A program made the translations under genes and the position numbers. This document shows, piece after piece, positions 1-7,267 of a stretch of 27,124 nucleotides of DNA. The stretch lies in IMG/VR virus record IMGVR_UViG_3300035137_000014, positions 1-27,124 of that record. One strand, given 5' to 3'. The DNA comes from a virus. The notes beneath the pieces are model-generated. The model was not told the DNA's origin, searched no databases, and saw only the letters and a list, made by a program, of their open reading frames with translations. The number at the start of each line of letters is the position of its first letter. Position 1 is the first letter of the stretch.

Positions 1-34
1 CATTCATTCGAGACTCCGATTTTCTCAACGTGCC

Positions 35-108
35 AGTTGTCAAAATCCGGTTGTCAGTCAATTCACTCCAGATTGAAAAGTAATTGACAACCGTACAAAT
101 TGACAACT
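35..108. promoter_or_regulatory. Nested inverted repeats upstream of the small terminase (possible cos/pac or operator)
   Basis: Four 9-bp elements form two nested inverted pairs. AGTTGTCAA (35-43) is the exact reverse complement of TTGACAACT (100-108). CGGTTGTCA (48-56) is the exact reverse complement of TGACAACCG (85-93). GTCAATT (57-63) and AATTGAC (82-88) add a third inverted pair. All share a TGTC/GACA core. The position directly before a small terminase with an N-terminal DNA-binding domain suggests a terminase recognition site, as cosB is for lambda gpNu1, or an operator for the late operon. The repeats are seen in the sequence; the function is inferred. Confidence 0.6.
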
Positions 109-119
109 AAACTGTTTTC

Positions 120-848
120 ATGAAAAAAAACGAATATTCAATACGCGAATTTGCGGAAGCCTTTGACCCATCCTTTACGCGTCAGGGAATTCTTAAACAT
201 ATAAATTCTGGAGTACTAAAAGCCAATCGAGACGGCAGAAATTTTACACTCGATATTACACAAAAAGATAACGCTGAATTCATAAAGAACTCAGAAAGAA
301 AATTCACGGAAAAGCCCGTCGAACTTCCGGCACCAAAACATCCCAAAAAAGCAAAGCCTGTCAAAGTTAAGAAAGAGAAACAGCCCAAAAAAACAAAAGC
401 GGTCGCAGTTAAGAAACCGAAAAAACAGGAAAAGAAGAAGTCAGTCAAAGAAGGTAAACTACCAGCGCACATAATTAAAAAACTTGACGAAGGTAGATTA
501 AAAGCATCTGAACTTATAGACCTACCGAAAGTCACAGTAGAAAAAATAAAAATATACGAAGCAACAAAACAGATAGTCCAGAAACGCCAGCAGGAACGCC
601 GGGAATTGATAAGCGCAAAGCTATTACGAATAATATTTGGAAAATTATTTGAAATCCATACTAACGAATTTCTCACAATTAAGTCAAAATCAGTTGCAAA
701 TATAGCCGGAGTGTTCGGATCGACCGACGAAGAAAAAAAGTTGCAGGCCGAGAAAATACTTGACGAGGATTTGTGGGAAGTCCTGCAGCATATAAAAATA
801 GAATTTAATAAATTCCTTGTGAAAACCGGAAATGAACCAATTAAGTGA
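120..848 (+). CDS. Terminase small subunit, Nu1-like (putative)
   Basis: A 242-residue protein with three visible parts. Residues about 5-55 look like a winged helix-turn-helix (SIREFAEAF, then TRQGILKHINSG), as in Nu1-type small terminases that bind the packaging site. Residues about 73-112 form a very basic Lys/Pro/Val linker. Residues about 115-242 are charged and helical, and could contact the large subunit. The next gene is a GpA-family large terminase and overlaps the end of this one by 17 nt, which supports the assignment. No clear Shine-Dalgarno sequence precedes the ATG; the start is kept because the HTH begins six residues later. The family is inferred from architecture and position, not from a strong sequence match. 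Confidence 0.75.
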   Translation: MKKNEYSIREFAEAFDPSFTRQGILKHINSGVLKANRDGRNFTLDITQKDNAEFIKNSERKFTEKPVELPAPKHPKKAKPVKVKKEKQPKKTKAVAVKKPKKQEKKKSVKEGKLPAHIIKKLDEGRLKASELIDLPKVTVEKIKIYEATKQIVQKRQQERRELISAKLLRIIFGKLFEIHTNEFLTIKSKSVANIAGVFGSTDEEKKLQAEKILDEDLWEVLQHIKIEFNKFLVKTGNEPIK

Positions 849-2784
849 TGTAGAAAAAATCCGGCTGTTTTATGAAGACGCACCAATTCAACCGCCTCCC
901 AGGTACATAAGCGATTATATAGAAAACCGCCGTATAATGCCGAGTAATACACCAATACCCGGACCGTGGAAAAACTGGCGTTCACAGTACGCAGTCGAAA
1001 TAATGGATTGCCTTTCTCCTTTTAGCCCGATTCAGCACGTAGATGTAATGTCTGCCGCACAGGTCGTAAAGACGTCAATCATGGAGAACACTATTGGTTA
1101 TTATATGGGAGCTTTACCAAGCCCGATTCTTTTTATGTCCGGTACAGACGCACTTTTAAGGAAATGGGCAACAAAGAGACTTGAACCGTTAGTTGATAGT
1201 TTAGGATTAAGAGAAAGACTTATTGCACCGGTAGAAAACGAGAAATCCCGTAGAACAGGTGATACCACATTTCAAAAGCTGTTTATGGGTGGTTTTCTGG
1301 AAATGGCAAGTGCTCAATCACCTTCCAGCATGCGATCTGATTCAGTAAGAATATTATGTATAGATGAACCGGATGCAGCGCCGGAATTGCTTGTAACAGG
1401 TGAAGGATATTTTGACGAAGTAGTAGAAGCCCGTACCAGTGCGTGGGGAAACCGCAGGAAAGTATTATCCTGTTCAACACCTACGGAATTTCAATCATCA
1501 GTAATATACAGACGTTTTTTACTCGGCGATCAGTGTGAATACTTTGTAATATGTCCGGTTTGCAAAAAATTGATATTACTGGAACGCGGAGAGGAAAAAG
1601 GAAATCACGGATTAAGAGCAGAAACAAAAGCCGGACAAATTGAATTTGTTTATTACCTATGCGATAGATGCCACGACGCAATATTTGAATATCAGAAAGC
1701 AGACATGATCAGATCGGGAAAATGGGAACCGCAGGCAAAACCTGAACGATTAAGACGGTCATTTCACCTTTCGGCATTATTAAGCCCTATTGGTGCGTAT
1801 GGCTGGATGGATTACTGGACAGACTACCAGAAAGCGCAAAGAATGCCGGACGGCATGAGATCATTTATAAACCTGCGTGACGGCCTGCCATTTCAGGAAG
1901 CAGGAACCAGACCGAAAGCGGAAAAGATAATAGAGAACAGAGGGAAATACAGACGCGGAGAAGTACCCGAAGGTGTGCTGTATATAACAATCGGATTAGA
2001 TGTACAAAGAGGAAGCACATCAGATCCGGAAAACCCACCGAGGCTTGAACTTGAAATATTAGGCATAGGATACGCATACAGAACATGGTCAATAGATTAT
2101 AAACGATTTGAAGGCAATATAACAGATCCGTATTCCGGCGCATGGGAAGACCTGCATCAATGGGCAATACAGACAGAATTAACATTTATCCGAAAAATAG
2201 ACGGATTCAGATTTCCGGTGCAATTATCATTTTTTGACTCAGGCGACGGAGAAACCACGGATGTAGTGTACAGATTCACCCAAAGATGGGAAAGCACATT
2301 CCCGATTAAAGGTATGCGCACAATTCACCAGAGGAAAAAGGAAAAACCGGACGAACTGACAGAAGGTACATTTAAACGGTACAGGGCAGCGAAAATATCG
2401 GAAGACATCACACTTTATGAAATATCCACAAATTATTATAAAACGCAAATATATAATAACGTGAAAATCGAAAGAGAACCGCAGGAACCGCAAAAACCCG
2501 GATTCTGTGATTTTCCCAGAGACTACGGGCAGAATTATTTCGATATGCTCACAGCAGAAGAAAAACTGACAGACGGCAGCTATGAAAGCCACGGCAGACG
2601 TAACGAATCGCTGGATTGTAGAATATATGCACTTTGCGCCGCAGACGTATGGCTTGACAGCGAAGTATTGAATTACAGGTCGTGGGCAAAGAATAACGGC
2701 TGGAAACAGGACCAGATACAAAGGATTTCACACAGGACAGTAATTGATAATTTAATAAAACAGACGGGAGTTAAAAAGTCTTGA
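832..2784 (+). CDS. Terminase large subunit, lambda GpA family
   Basis: A 650-residue packaging motor ATPase and nuclease that cuts concatemers and pumps DNA into the prohead; the length matches lambda gpA (641). The N-terminal ATPase has a Walker A-like segment at 73-82 (MSAAQVVKTS), Walker B at 174-179 (ILCIDE) and a coupling motif CSTPT at about 214-218. A zinc-ribbon-like insertion has C241/C244 and C277/C280, common in this family. The nuclease half starts near ITIGLD, with a probable metal-binding D390, and later acidic residues occur in DSGDGETTD. The start overlaps the small terminase gene, suggesting translational coupling. The stop codon TGA lies inside the 25-bp palindromic repeat at 2779-2803. 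Confidence 0.95.
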   Translation: MNQLSDVEKIRLFYEDAPIQPPPRYISDYIENRRIMPSNTPIPGPWKNWRSQYAVEIMDCLSPFSPIQHVDVMSAAQVVKTSIMENTIGYYMGALPSPILFMSGTDALLRKWATKRLEPLVDSLGLRERLIAPVENEKSRRTGDTTFQKLFMGGFLEMASAQSPSSMRSDSVRILCIDEPDAAPELLVTGEGYFDEVVEARTSAWGNRRKVLSCSTPTEFQSSVIYRRFLLGDQCEYFVICPVCKKLILLERGEEKGNHGLRAETKAGQIEFVYYLCDRCHDAIFEYQKADMIRSGKWEPQAKPERLRRSFHLSALLSPIGAYGWMDYWTDYQKAQRMPDGMRSFINLRDGLPFQEAGTRPKAEKIIENRGKYRRGEVPEGVLYITIGLDVQRGSTSDPENPPRLELEILGIGYAYRTWSIDYKRFEGNITDPYSGAWEDLHQWAIQTELTFIRKIDGFRFPVQLSFFDSGDGETTDVVYRFTQRWESTFPIKGMRTIHQRKKEKPDELTEGTFKRYRAAKISEDITLYEISTNYYKTQIYNNVKIEREPQEPQKPGFCDFPRDYGQNYFDMLTAEEKLTDGSYESHGRRNESLDCRIYALCAADVWLDSEVLNYRSWAKNNGWKQDQIQRISHRTVIDNLIKQTGVKKS

Positions 2785-2803
2785 CAAAATTAAATATTAT
2801 GTC
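2779..2803. repeat. 25-bp imperfect palindrome, copy 1
   Basis: This 25-bp sequence is identical to 7226-7250. Its core is GACA-N13-TGTC, with 7 of 10 positions pairing across a 21-bp dyad. It covers the stop codon of the large terminase and lies just before the gpW-like gene. It begins like a -35 box (TTGACA), but only a poor -10 (CATATT, 18-bp spacing) follows, so an operator or recombination border is as likely as a promoter. Confidence 0.7.
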
Positions 2804-2815
2804 CCATATTTCCTT

Positions 2816-3103
2816 ATGGGATACATTAACCTCAGAAAACAGCGTATACAAGCCAGATTGTCAGTCGTGCAGTCTCAGATTGAAAAACTGGAAACCGTAC
2901 TTGACGAAATGTCGGCAACCGGCGCTCTTTCATATTCCTTTGATTCCGGCGAAGGCAGCCAGCGTACAACCCGCAGAAGTTTAAAAGAAATCAATGATTT
3001 ACTATCCCAATTATACGCCAGAGAAAACAGTTTAATCAACGATCTATATAATATGGGTATTGTTTCAGTAAAACTCAGGAGACGTCCTTCCAATGTTAGA
3101 TAA
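2816..3103 (+). CDS. Head-tail joining protein, gpW-like (putative)
   Basis: A 95-residue, mainly helical protein. Two helical stretches (about 5-30 and 52-80) flank a Ser/Gly-rich turn, and the C-terminus is basic (KLRRRPS). Lambda gpW is a small protein encoded at exactly this place, between large terminase and portal, and completes the portal vertex. The assignment rests on size, charge and position. It overlaps the portal gene by 11 nt. No Shine-Dalgarno precedes the ATG; translation may be coupled or use a very short leader. An overlapping frame (2781-2984) is less protein-like. Confidence 0.6.
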   Translation: MGYINLRKQRIQARLSVVQSQIEKLETVLDEMSATGALSYSFDSGEGSQRTTRRSLKEINDLLSQLYARENSLINDLYNMGIVSVKLRRRPSNVR

Positions 3104-4739
3104 TCTCCGAAGCAAAATCAAATCAGCATTCGCAAAAAAAGACACACACGTAATCCAGCAGGCAGGAAAAGGCATATCAGCCAGAAGCAGCTATTCGAGT
3201 TTTAACGGCTTCGGCGGATACGGTTCCGGCTCTAAATGGGCAGGCGGCACAAATCCGGGCGCGCCAATCGATATACATAATCATTTCGAGATAAGACAAA
3301 AAGTCCGCAATCAGATGTACGACAGCATTGAAGGACGGGCCTTACTCAAAAGCATAGCCGATACATCAGTAGATACCGGCATGAGAGTCAAGCCGACGCC
3401 AATAGCAGAAATAATCGGACGCACACCGGAAGAGCTCGAACAGTGGGCGGAAGATACAGCAATTAAATTTCACCTTTGGGCCAACGATAAAAAAAGCCAC
3501 AGATCAAGAGTAAATAATTTCTACCAGAATCAACACCTTTATATGTGGTTTAAAAAACGTGACAATGATATGTTTACCCGCCTGTTTTATGGCAGAGACA
3601 AAGACCTAATAAATCCATTGCAAATAGATTTCACAGATCCGAACCAGATCAGAGGATTTGATTATACATCAACGTACGCACAATTTATAAATAGTGATGA
3701 CGGTATAAATAGAGCAGAATCAGGCCGCGAAGTATCATACAGAGTATGGAAATTGAATGCAGACGGAAGCTATAAAGAAGTAACAGTCCCCGCGGTCGGT
3801 GAAAAATCCGGTCGTTATTTTATGTTGCATGGATACAACCCCGAATACGCAGGACAGGGCCGCGGCTTTTCCGACATGGCCCATGCAATACAGGAACTAT
3901 CCGACCTCACAGATTTTAAACACTCCGTAATACAGAAAGCCATAAATCAGGCGTCATTTATTGGCGTAATAGAAAATAAAGAACAGGATGCATCACAACC
4001 CCTTGAAGGGAGACCCTCAGGTCCTATAGAACAATATGGCAGCATTCCTAAACCGCCGGCAGATGCATCAAACGTAACTGAAGAAAGCCTTGAACCTGTA
4101 ATAAACTGGGGATTGCAAAACGAAGCCACAATTAGACAACCCGGTTCTAACTTGGTAGGAAATCTGAAACGCGGTGACACATGGAAAAACCTGCAGGATA
4201 CAAGCCCCGGCGCACAATACGACAAGTTCGTAGAATCGTTTTTTGCCTCAGTATGTGCAAGCACGGGATGGTCAATTGAATTAGTCCTTAAAAAATTTGG
4301 TGAAAATTACTCCGCAAGCCGGGCAACCCTTATTCTATGCTGGAGAACCGCAAGCATTGAACGTCAGGACATGATAGCTGATTTTTGCGACCCGATATAC
4401 GAAACGTGGCTGTCAGAAGAAATCGCAGCCGGACGCATACAATGCCCCGGATGGTCAGATAAGCGTATCCGCGCAGCATGGCTTTGTTGCGAATGGTCAT
4501 CAGTCCCGATGCCGGATATAGACCCGAAAAAATCAATCGAAGCCAAAAAGGTCGCAGTAGAACTCAGCGCTGAAACTCTTGACGATGTTGCACAGGGATA
4601 TAACGGAAGCTCAGGCAAAGCAAACAGAATGAAAAACGCAAGACAATTTGAGGAATTACCAATACCGCCGTGGCAGCCCGCAGGAGCTGCGGCAACAACA
4701 TCAGATGATGATGATGAAGAAGACGAGGAGGAAGAATGA
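3093..4739 (+). CDS. Portal protein, lambda gpB family
   Basis: A 548-residue portal that forms the dodecameric DNA channel at one capsid vertex; lambda gpB has 533. Family features seen: a Gly/Ser-rich N-terminal region; an ALLKSIADTSVDTGMR segment near 85-100; a central ISxxD-less beta region that includes YFMLHGYNPEYAGQGRGFS; the 'clip' region; and a C-terminal SIELVLKKFGENYSASRA segment typical of gpB portals. The last dozen residues are almost all Asp/Glu. Their codons (GAGGAGGAAGA, 4725-4735) also form the ribosome site of the next gene, which starts in an ATGA overlap. The start overlaps the gpW-like gene. In lambda, portal is followed at once by the protease; here four extra genes intervene. 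Confidence 0.95.
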   Translation: MLDNLRSKIKSAFAKKDTHVIQQAGKGISARSSYSSFNGFGGYGSGSKWAGGTNPGAPIDIHNHFEIRQKVRNQMYDSIEGRALLKSIADTSVDTGMRVKPTPIAEIIGRTPEELEQWAEDTAIKFHLWANDKKSHRSRVNNFYQNQHLYMWFKKRDNDMFTRLFYGRDKDLINPLQIDFTDPNQIRGFDYTSTYAQFINSDDGINRAESGREVSYRVWKLNADGSYKEVTVPAVGEKSGRYFMLHGYNPEYAGQGRGFSDMAHAIQELSDLTDFKHSVIQKAINQASFIGVIENKEQDASQPLEGRPSGPIEQYGSIPKPPADASNVTEESLEPVINWGLQNEATIRQPGSNLVGNLKRGDTWKNLQDTSPGAQYDKFVESFFASVCASTGWSIELVLKKFGENYSASRATLILCWRTASIERQDMIADFCDPIYETWLSEEIAAGRIQCPGWSDKRIRAAWLCCEWSSVPMPDIDPKKSIEAKKVAVELSAETLDDVAQGYNGSSGKANRMKNARQFEELPIPPWQPAGAAATTSDDDDEEDEEEE

Positions 4740-4984
4740 AAAGTCAAAGAGCAACAGATAAACTAACCTTCAAATTATTATGGCTTATTCTCGGCCTTTT
4801 AGGTGGCCTATGCGTTTTTTTCATTAAAGACTGGTTTACGAACAGCAATATATCAAACAAGGTATGTGCTGAAGAAATACATGAACTCGATAAACGGGTA
4901 ACAGTTGTTGAAACCATTCTGCCGGAAATAAGAAATTTCATGAGCCGGTTAAATACTAGGATGGAAAATTTAGAAAAGAAATGA
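4736..4984 (+). CDS. Small single-pass membrane protein with coiled-coil tail
   Basis: An 82-residue protein: basic N-terminus (res 2-12), one hydrophobic segment (about 13-31, LLWLILGLLGGLCVFFI), then a soluble helical tail with a heptad-like pattern (about 45-82). Topology would be N-in with the coiled coil outside the membrane, or the reverse if inserted differently. The order (membrane segment first, coiled coil second) is opposite to that of XhlA-type hemolysin/holin accessory proteins. The gene starts in an ATGA overlap with the portal and uses the Shine-Dalgarno embedded in the portal's acidic tail. Function unknown; a lysis or superinfection-exclusion role is possible but not shown. 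Confidence 0.7.
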   Translation: MKSQRATDKLTFKLLWLILGLLGGLCVFFIKDWFTNSNISNKVCAEEIHELDKRVTVVETILPEIRNFMSRLNTRMENLEKK

Positions 4985-4993
4985 GGTAACACA

Positions 4994-5533
4994 ATGAATA
5001 TGCAAGAACAAGCAGCAATAAAAGGATTGTTTTCAGGTGTACAGTGGCGTAAAATAAAAGGTGTCTGGACGCCAATATGGAAAGGAATATTTCCAAATAC
5101 GATCGTAACAGTCGGAAAAAATGCAATTCTCAATGAAGCACTCGCAGGATCAGGATATACGGCCGCATGCTACATGGGACTAATCAGCTCAGTCGACTGG
5201 TCGGAAATATTAGCAGGCGACACGATGACATCTCATACAGGCTGGAAAGAAGCCGGAACGACGAACGCACCTGATTATTCAGGAGACAGAAAAACCTGCG
5301 TATGGGCAGCTGCAGCAGCAGGCGCAAAATCATTATCAGCTGCACTATCATTCACCTTTACAGAAACCGGAACTGTAAAAGGCGCATTTATAGTTTTCGG
5401 AACAGGAGCAAGCGCAACGAAAGACAATACAGGTGGCGTACTTCTTTCAGCCGCACTTTGCGATGAAGGCGACAGAATCGTTTCAGCACCCGGCGATATA
5501 TTAAATATGAGCTGGACAGGAACATTAACATAA
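4994..5533 (+). CDS. Phage structural protein of unknown function
   Basis: A 179-residue protein with no signal peptide or membrane segment. After a 35-residue N-terminal part it shows a pattern familiar from small uncharacterised phage virion proteins: YMGLI, then DTMTSHTGWKEAG, then YSGDRK, an FTFTETGTVKGAFIVFGTG strand pair and a C-terminal GDILNMSWT. That suggests a compact beta sandwich. It lies in the extra block between portal and protease, followed two bases later by the repeat-rich gene. A GAGGT site precedes ATG 4994 (a second Met follows two codons later). A decoration or fibre-adaptor role fits the context but is inferred. Confidence 0.6.
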   Translation: MNMQEQAAIKGLFSGVQWRKIKGVWTPIWKGIFPNTIVTVGKNAILNEALAGSGYTAACYMGLISSVDWSEILAGDTMTSHTGWKEAGTTNAPDYSGDRKTCVWAAAAAGAKSLSAALSFTFTETGTVKGAFIVFGTGASATKDNTGGVLLSAALCDEGDRIVSAPGDILNMSWTGTLT

Positions 5534-5534
5534 T

Positions 5535-6920
5535 ATGGCTTTTCCTTCTGTATCATCAGTAACCGAAACGCAAGTTTCATCAGCATCTACAACGCATGAT
5601 ATTAATATGCCTGCAAGCGTAGATGCTGATGATTTACTTCTTGTTTTTATAGCATTTTCGTTGCTTCCAACTCCCGGCACTCCTTCAGGATGGACATTGC
5701 TAAGAGAAGATGGAATTTTCTGTACCTATGCGAAAAAAACTGATGGAACAGAAGGCGGAACGGCAGTTAATTTTTCTACAAGCAGCTCGTGTACTGCAGC
5801 GGCACAATGCTACAGAATTACAAACTGGTATGAAGATATTACGAATGGAGTAAATATTTATTATACTTCCGGTAGCGGTGCCAACCCAGATCCGCCAAGC
5901 TTGACTACTGCATGGGGAAGTGACGATAATTTATGGATAGCAGCGTGCGGCGGCTATAATGATGATGCAACAGTAAATGCATATCCTGCCAATTATACTA
6001 ATGGATATGGTACTATTTCGGGAGGTGGCGTAAATAACGGTTGTGAAGTCGGTACAGCACGCAGGGAAAATGCAACAGATACGGAAGATCCTGGAACTTT
6101 TACACTAAGTGAATCTGAGACATGGAGAGCGCATACAATAGCAATTCGACCAGGATCTGGCGGCACAACCCTAACCGGCACAATCAGCGAAAGCGCAGCA
6201 ATAACAGACAACGCAGCAGCACAAGCAACATTCGGAAGTTCAATAAGCGAATCAGCTGCAATCAGCGACAGTGATACAGCACAAGCACAGTTCGCAAGCT
6301 CAATCGCAGAATCGGCCGGAATATCAGATTTAATCACTGCGCTTGCAGAAATGCAGTCATTGATAAATGAATCAAGCGCAATCACGGATAATATAGAATC
6401 ACAATCAACATTCGCAAGTACAATCACGGAATCAGTAAATATAACCGATCTTATAGAAACCCTTGCAACATTTCAGAGCATTATAAATGAAAGCGCAGCA
6501 ATAACCGATTTTCTAACAGCAGGCGCGACAATAATATCAGGCACAATAAATGAAGTCGCAGGAATAAGCGATTCATTAAGTAGTCTTGCACAATATATCA
6601 GTACAATATCCGAATCAGCAGAAATAAACGACAATTTGACATCATTAGCAATAATGCTGTCATCAATAGCAGAATCAGCCACAATATCAGAAGTAGCGAC
6701 AGCAATTGCAGAATATCAATCGTCAATATCTGAATCAGTATCAATTACAGATATAGTACAAGTAATACTCAGTGCAATAGAAAGCGAAATAATAATCAGA
6801 TGTTTTAAGAAAACCGATATACTTACAGAACAACAGAAACACGAACACGTATTGACTAAAATCAAGAAACATATTGACATAATCAATCAGGTCAAGCAGG
6901 GAGGTGACAGATGCCATTAA
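5535..6920 (+). CDS. Repeat-rich fibre-like protein (possible head fibre)
   Basis: A 461-residue protein in three parts. Residues 1-207 resemble a beta-rich carbohydrate-binding-like or adhesin domain (DDLLLVFIAF, PSGWTLLRE, YRITNWYE, WRAHTIAIRPG). Residues about 217-416 hold ten tandem units with a 20-residue period (one unit of 21), consensus I-x-E-S-x-x-I-[ST]-D-x(6)-A-x(4), starting at 217, 237, 257, 277, 297, 317, 338, 358, 378 and 398. The C-terminal 40 residues are basic and helical. Repeats of this type usually form a fibrous stalk. The position within head genes, before the protease, suggests a capsid or portal-vertex fibre rather than a tail fibre. The function is inferred. Confidence 0.6.
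   Translation: MAFPSVSSVTETQVSSASTTHDINMPASVDADDLLLVFIAFSLLPTPGTPSGWTLLREDGIFCTYAKKTDGTEGGTAVNFSTSSSCTAAAQCYRITNWYEDITNGVNIYYTSGSGANPDPPSLTTAWGSDDNLWIAACGGYNDDATVNAYPANYTNGYGTISGGGVNNGCEVGTARRENATDTEDPGTFTLSESETWRAHTIAIRPGSGGTTLTGTISESAAITDNAAAQATFGSSISESAAISDSDTAQAQFASSIAESAGISDLITALAEMQSLINESSAITDNIESQSTFASTITESVNITDLIETLATFQSIINESAAITDFLTAGATIISGTINEVAGISDSLSSLAQYISTISESAEINDNLTSLAIMLSSIAESATISEVATAIAEYQSSISESVSITDIVQVILSAIESEIIIRCFKKTDILTEQQKHEHVLTKIKKHIDIINQVKQGGDRCH
6183..6785 (+). repeat. Ten 60-bp degenerate tandem repeats coding a 20-residue unit
   Basis: The DNA under the ten E-S-x-x-I-[ST]-D units repeats every 60 bp, with one 63-bp unit. Sequences such as 'gaatca' plus 'ata/atc' plus 'gat/gac' recur but have diverged, so the repeat is conserved at the protein level more than at the DNA level. 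Confidence 0.75.
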
Positions 6921-7231
6921 CAGCAAAACCATTATCAACAGCATATCGGAACCTGGGTGAAAAAAATTACAGACTCGGAGTCGAAATTGTAGATGCAGAC
7001 GGCGAAGCAGTTGAAATAACCGGCGACGTAAGCCTGATATATACAGATACAGAAGGCGACACATATGAAGAAACCGGAGTAAGTGAAGATAATATCGCAT
7101 ATTATGACGTAACAGACGGTGATTTATTCTCACCTTCAGGAACATATAAATACTGGATAAAATGTTTTGATCTTGATATATACGGCCCGTTTGAACTGAA
7201 GATTTTGCCCGTGCCGGAAATAACTTCTTGA
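6911..7231 (+). CDS. Small Ig-like/BppU-like protein
   Basis: A 106-residue predicted beta protein. It has alternating strands with LGVEIVDADGEAVEITGDVSL, an acidic loop, and YKYWIKCFDLDIYGPFELKI near the end. This resembles the N-terminal domain of BppU-type phage receptor-binding components or a generic Ig-like fold. It overlaps the repeat-rich gene by 10 nt, has a GGGAGGTGA ribosome site, and is probably co-translated with it as a partner or cap. Its stop codon lies in the second copy of the 25-bp palindrome. Specific function not recognised. Confidence 0.55.
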   Translation: MPLTAKPLSTAYRNLGEKNYRLGVEIVDADGEAVEITGDVSLIYTDTEGDTYEETGVSEDNIAYYDVTDGDLFSPSGTYKYWIKCFDLDIYGPFELKILPVPEITS

Positions 7232-7250
7232 CAAAATTAAATATTATGTC
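7226..7250. repeat. 25-bp imperfect palindrome, copy 2
   Basis: Identical to 2779-2803. Again it spans the stop codon of the gene before it (both end TCTTGA) and ends 17 bp before the next start codon. The two copies bracket the gpW-portal-insert block. A promoter reading would put the start point inside the protease gene's GGAGG site, which argues against a simple sigma-70 promoter. Confidence 0.7.
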
Positions 7251-7267
7251 TCTTAATTGGAGGTGAT

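Noticed and set aside
182-985. 267-codon open frame on the minus strand
   Set aside because: It lies fully opposite the small terminase and part of TerL, its product is Phe/Ser/Cys-rich as expected for the antisense of Lys/Glu-rich coding DNA, and it has no start signals.
2781-2816. Sigma-70 promoter reading of the TTGACA in the 25-bp repeats
   Set aside because: The -35 match is perfect, but no convincing -10 lies at 16-18 bp in either copy, and in copy 2 the predicted start would fall in the ribosome site.
2781-2984. 67-codon + strand frame overlapping the gpW-like gene
   Set aside because: The alternative frame from 2816 gives the more protein-like product, with the gpW position and overlap with the portal; no ribosome site supports this one.
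4736-4984. Holin call for the 82-residue membrane protein
   Set aside because: One membrane segment and a coiled-coil tail are not enough, no endolysin is nearby, and the domain order differs from XhlA.
6183-6785. CRISPR-like or satellite reading of the 60-bp tandem repeats
   Set aside because: The repeats are coding, diverged, contiguous without spacers, and conserved at the protein level.
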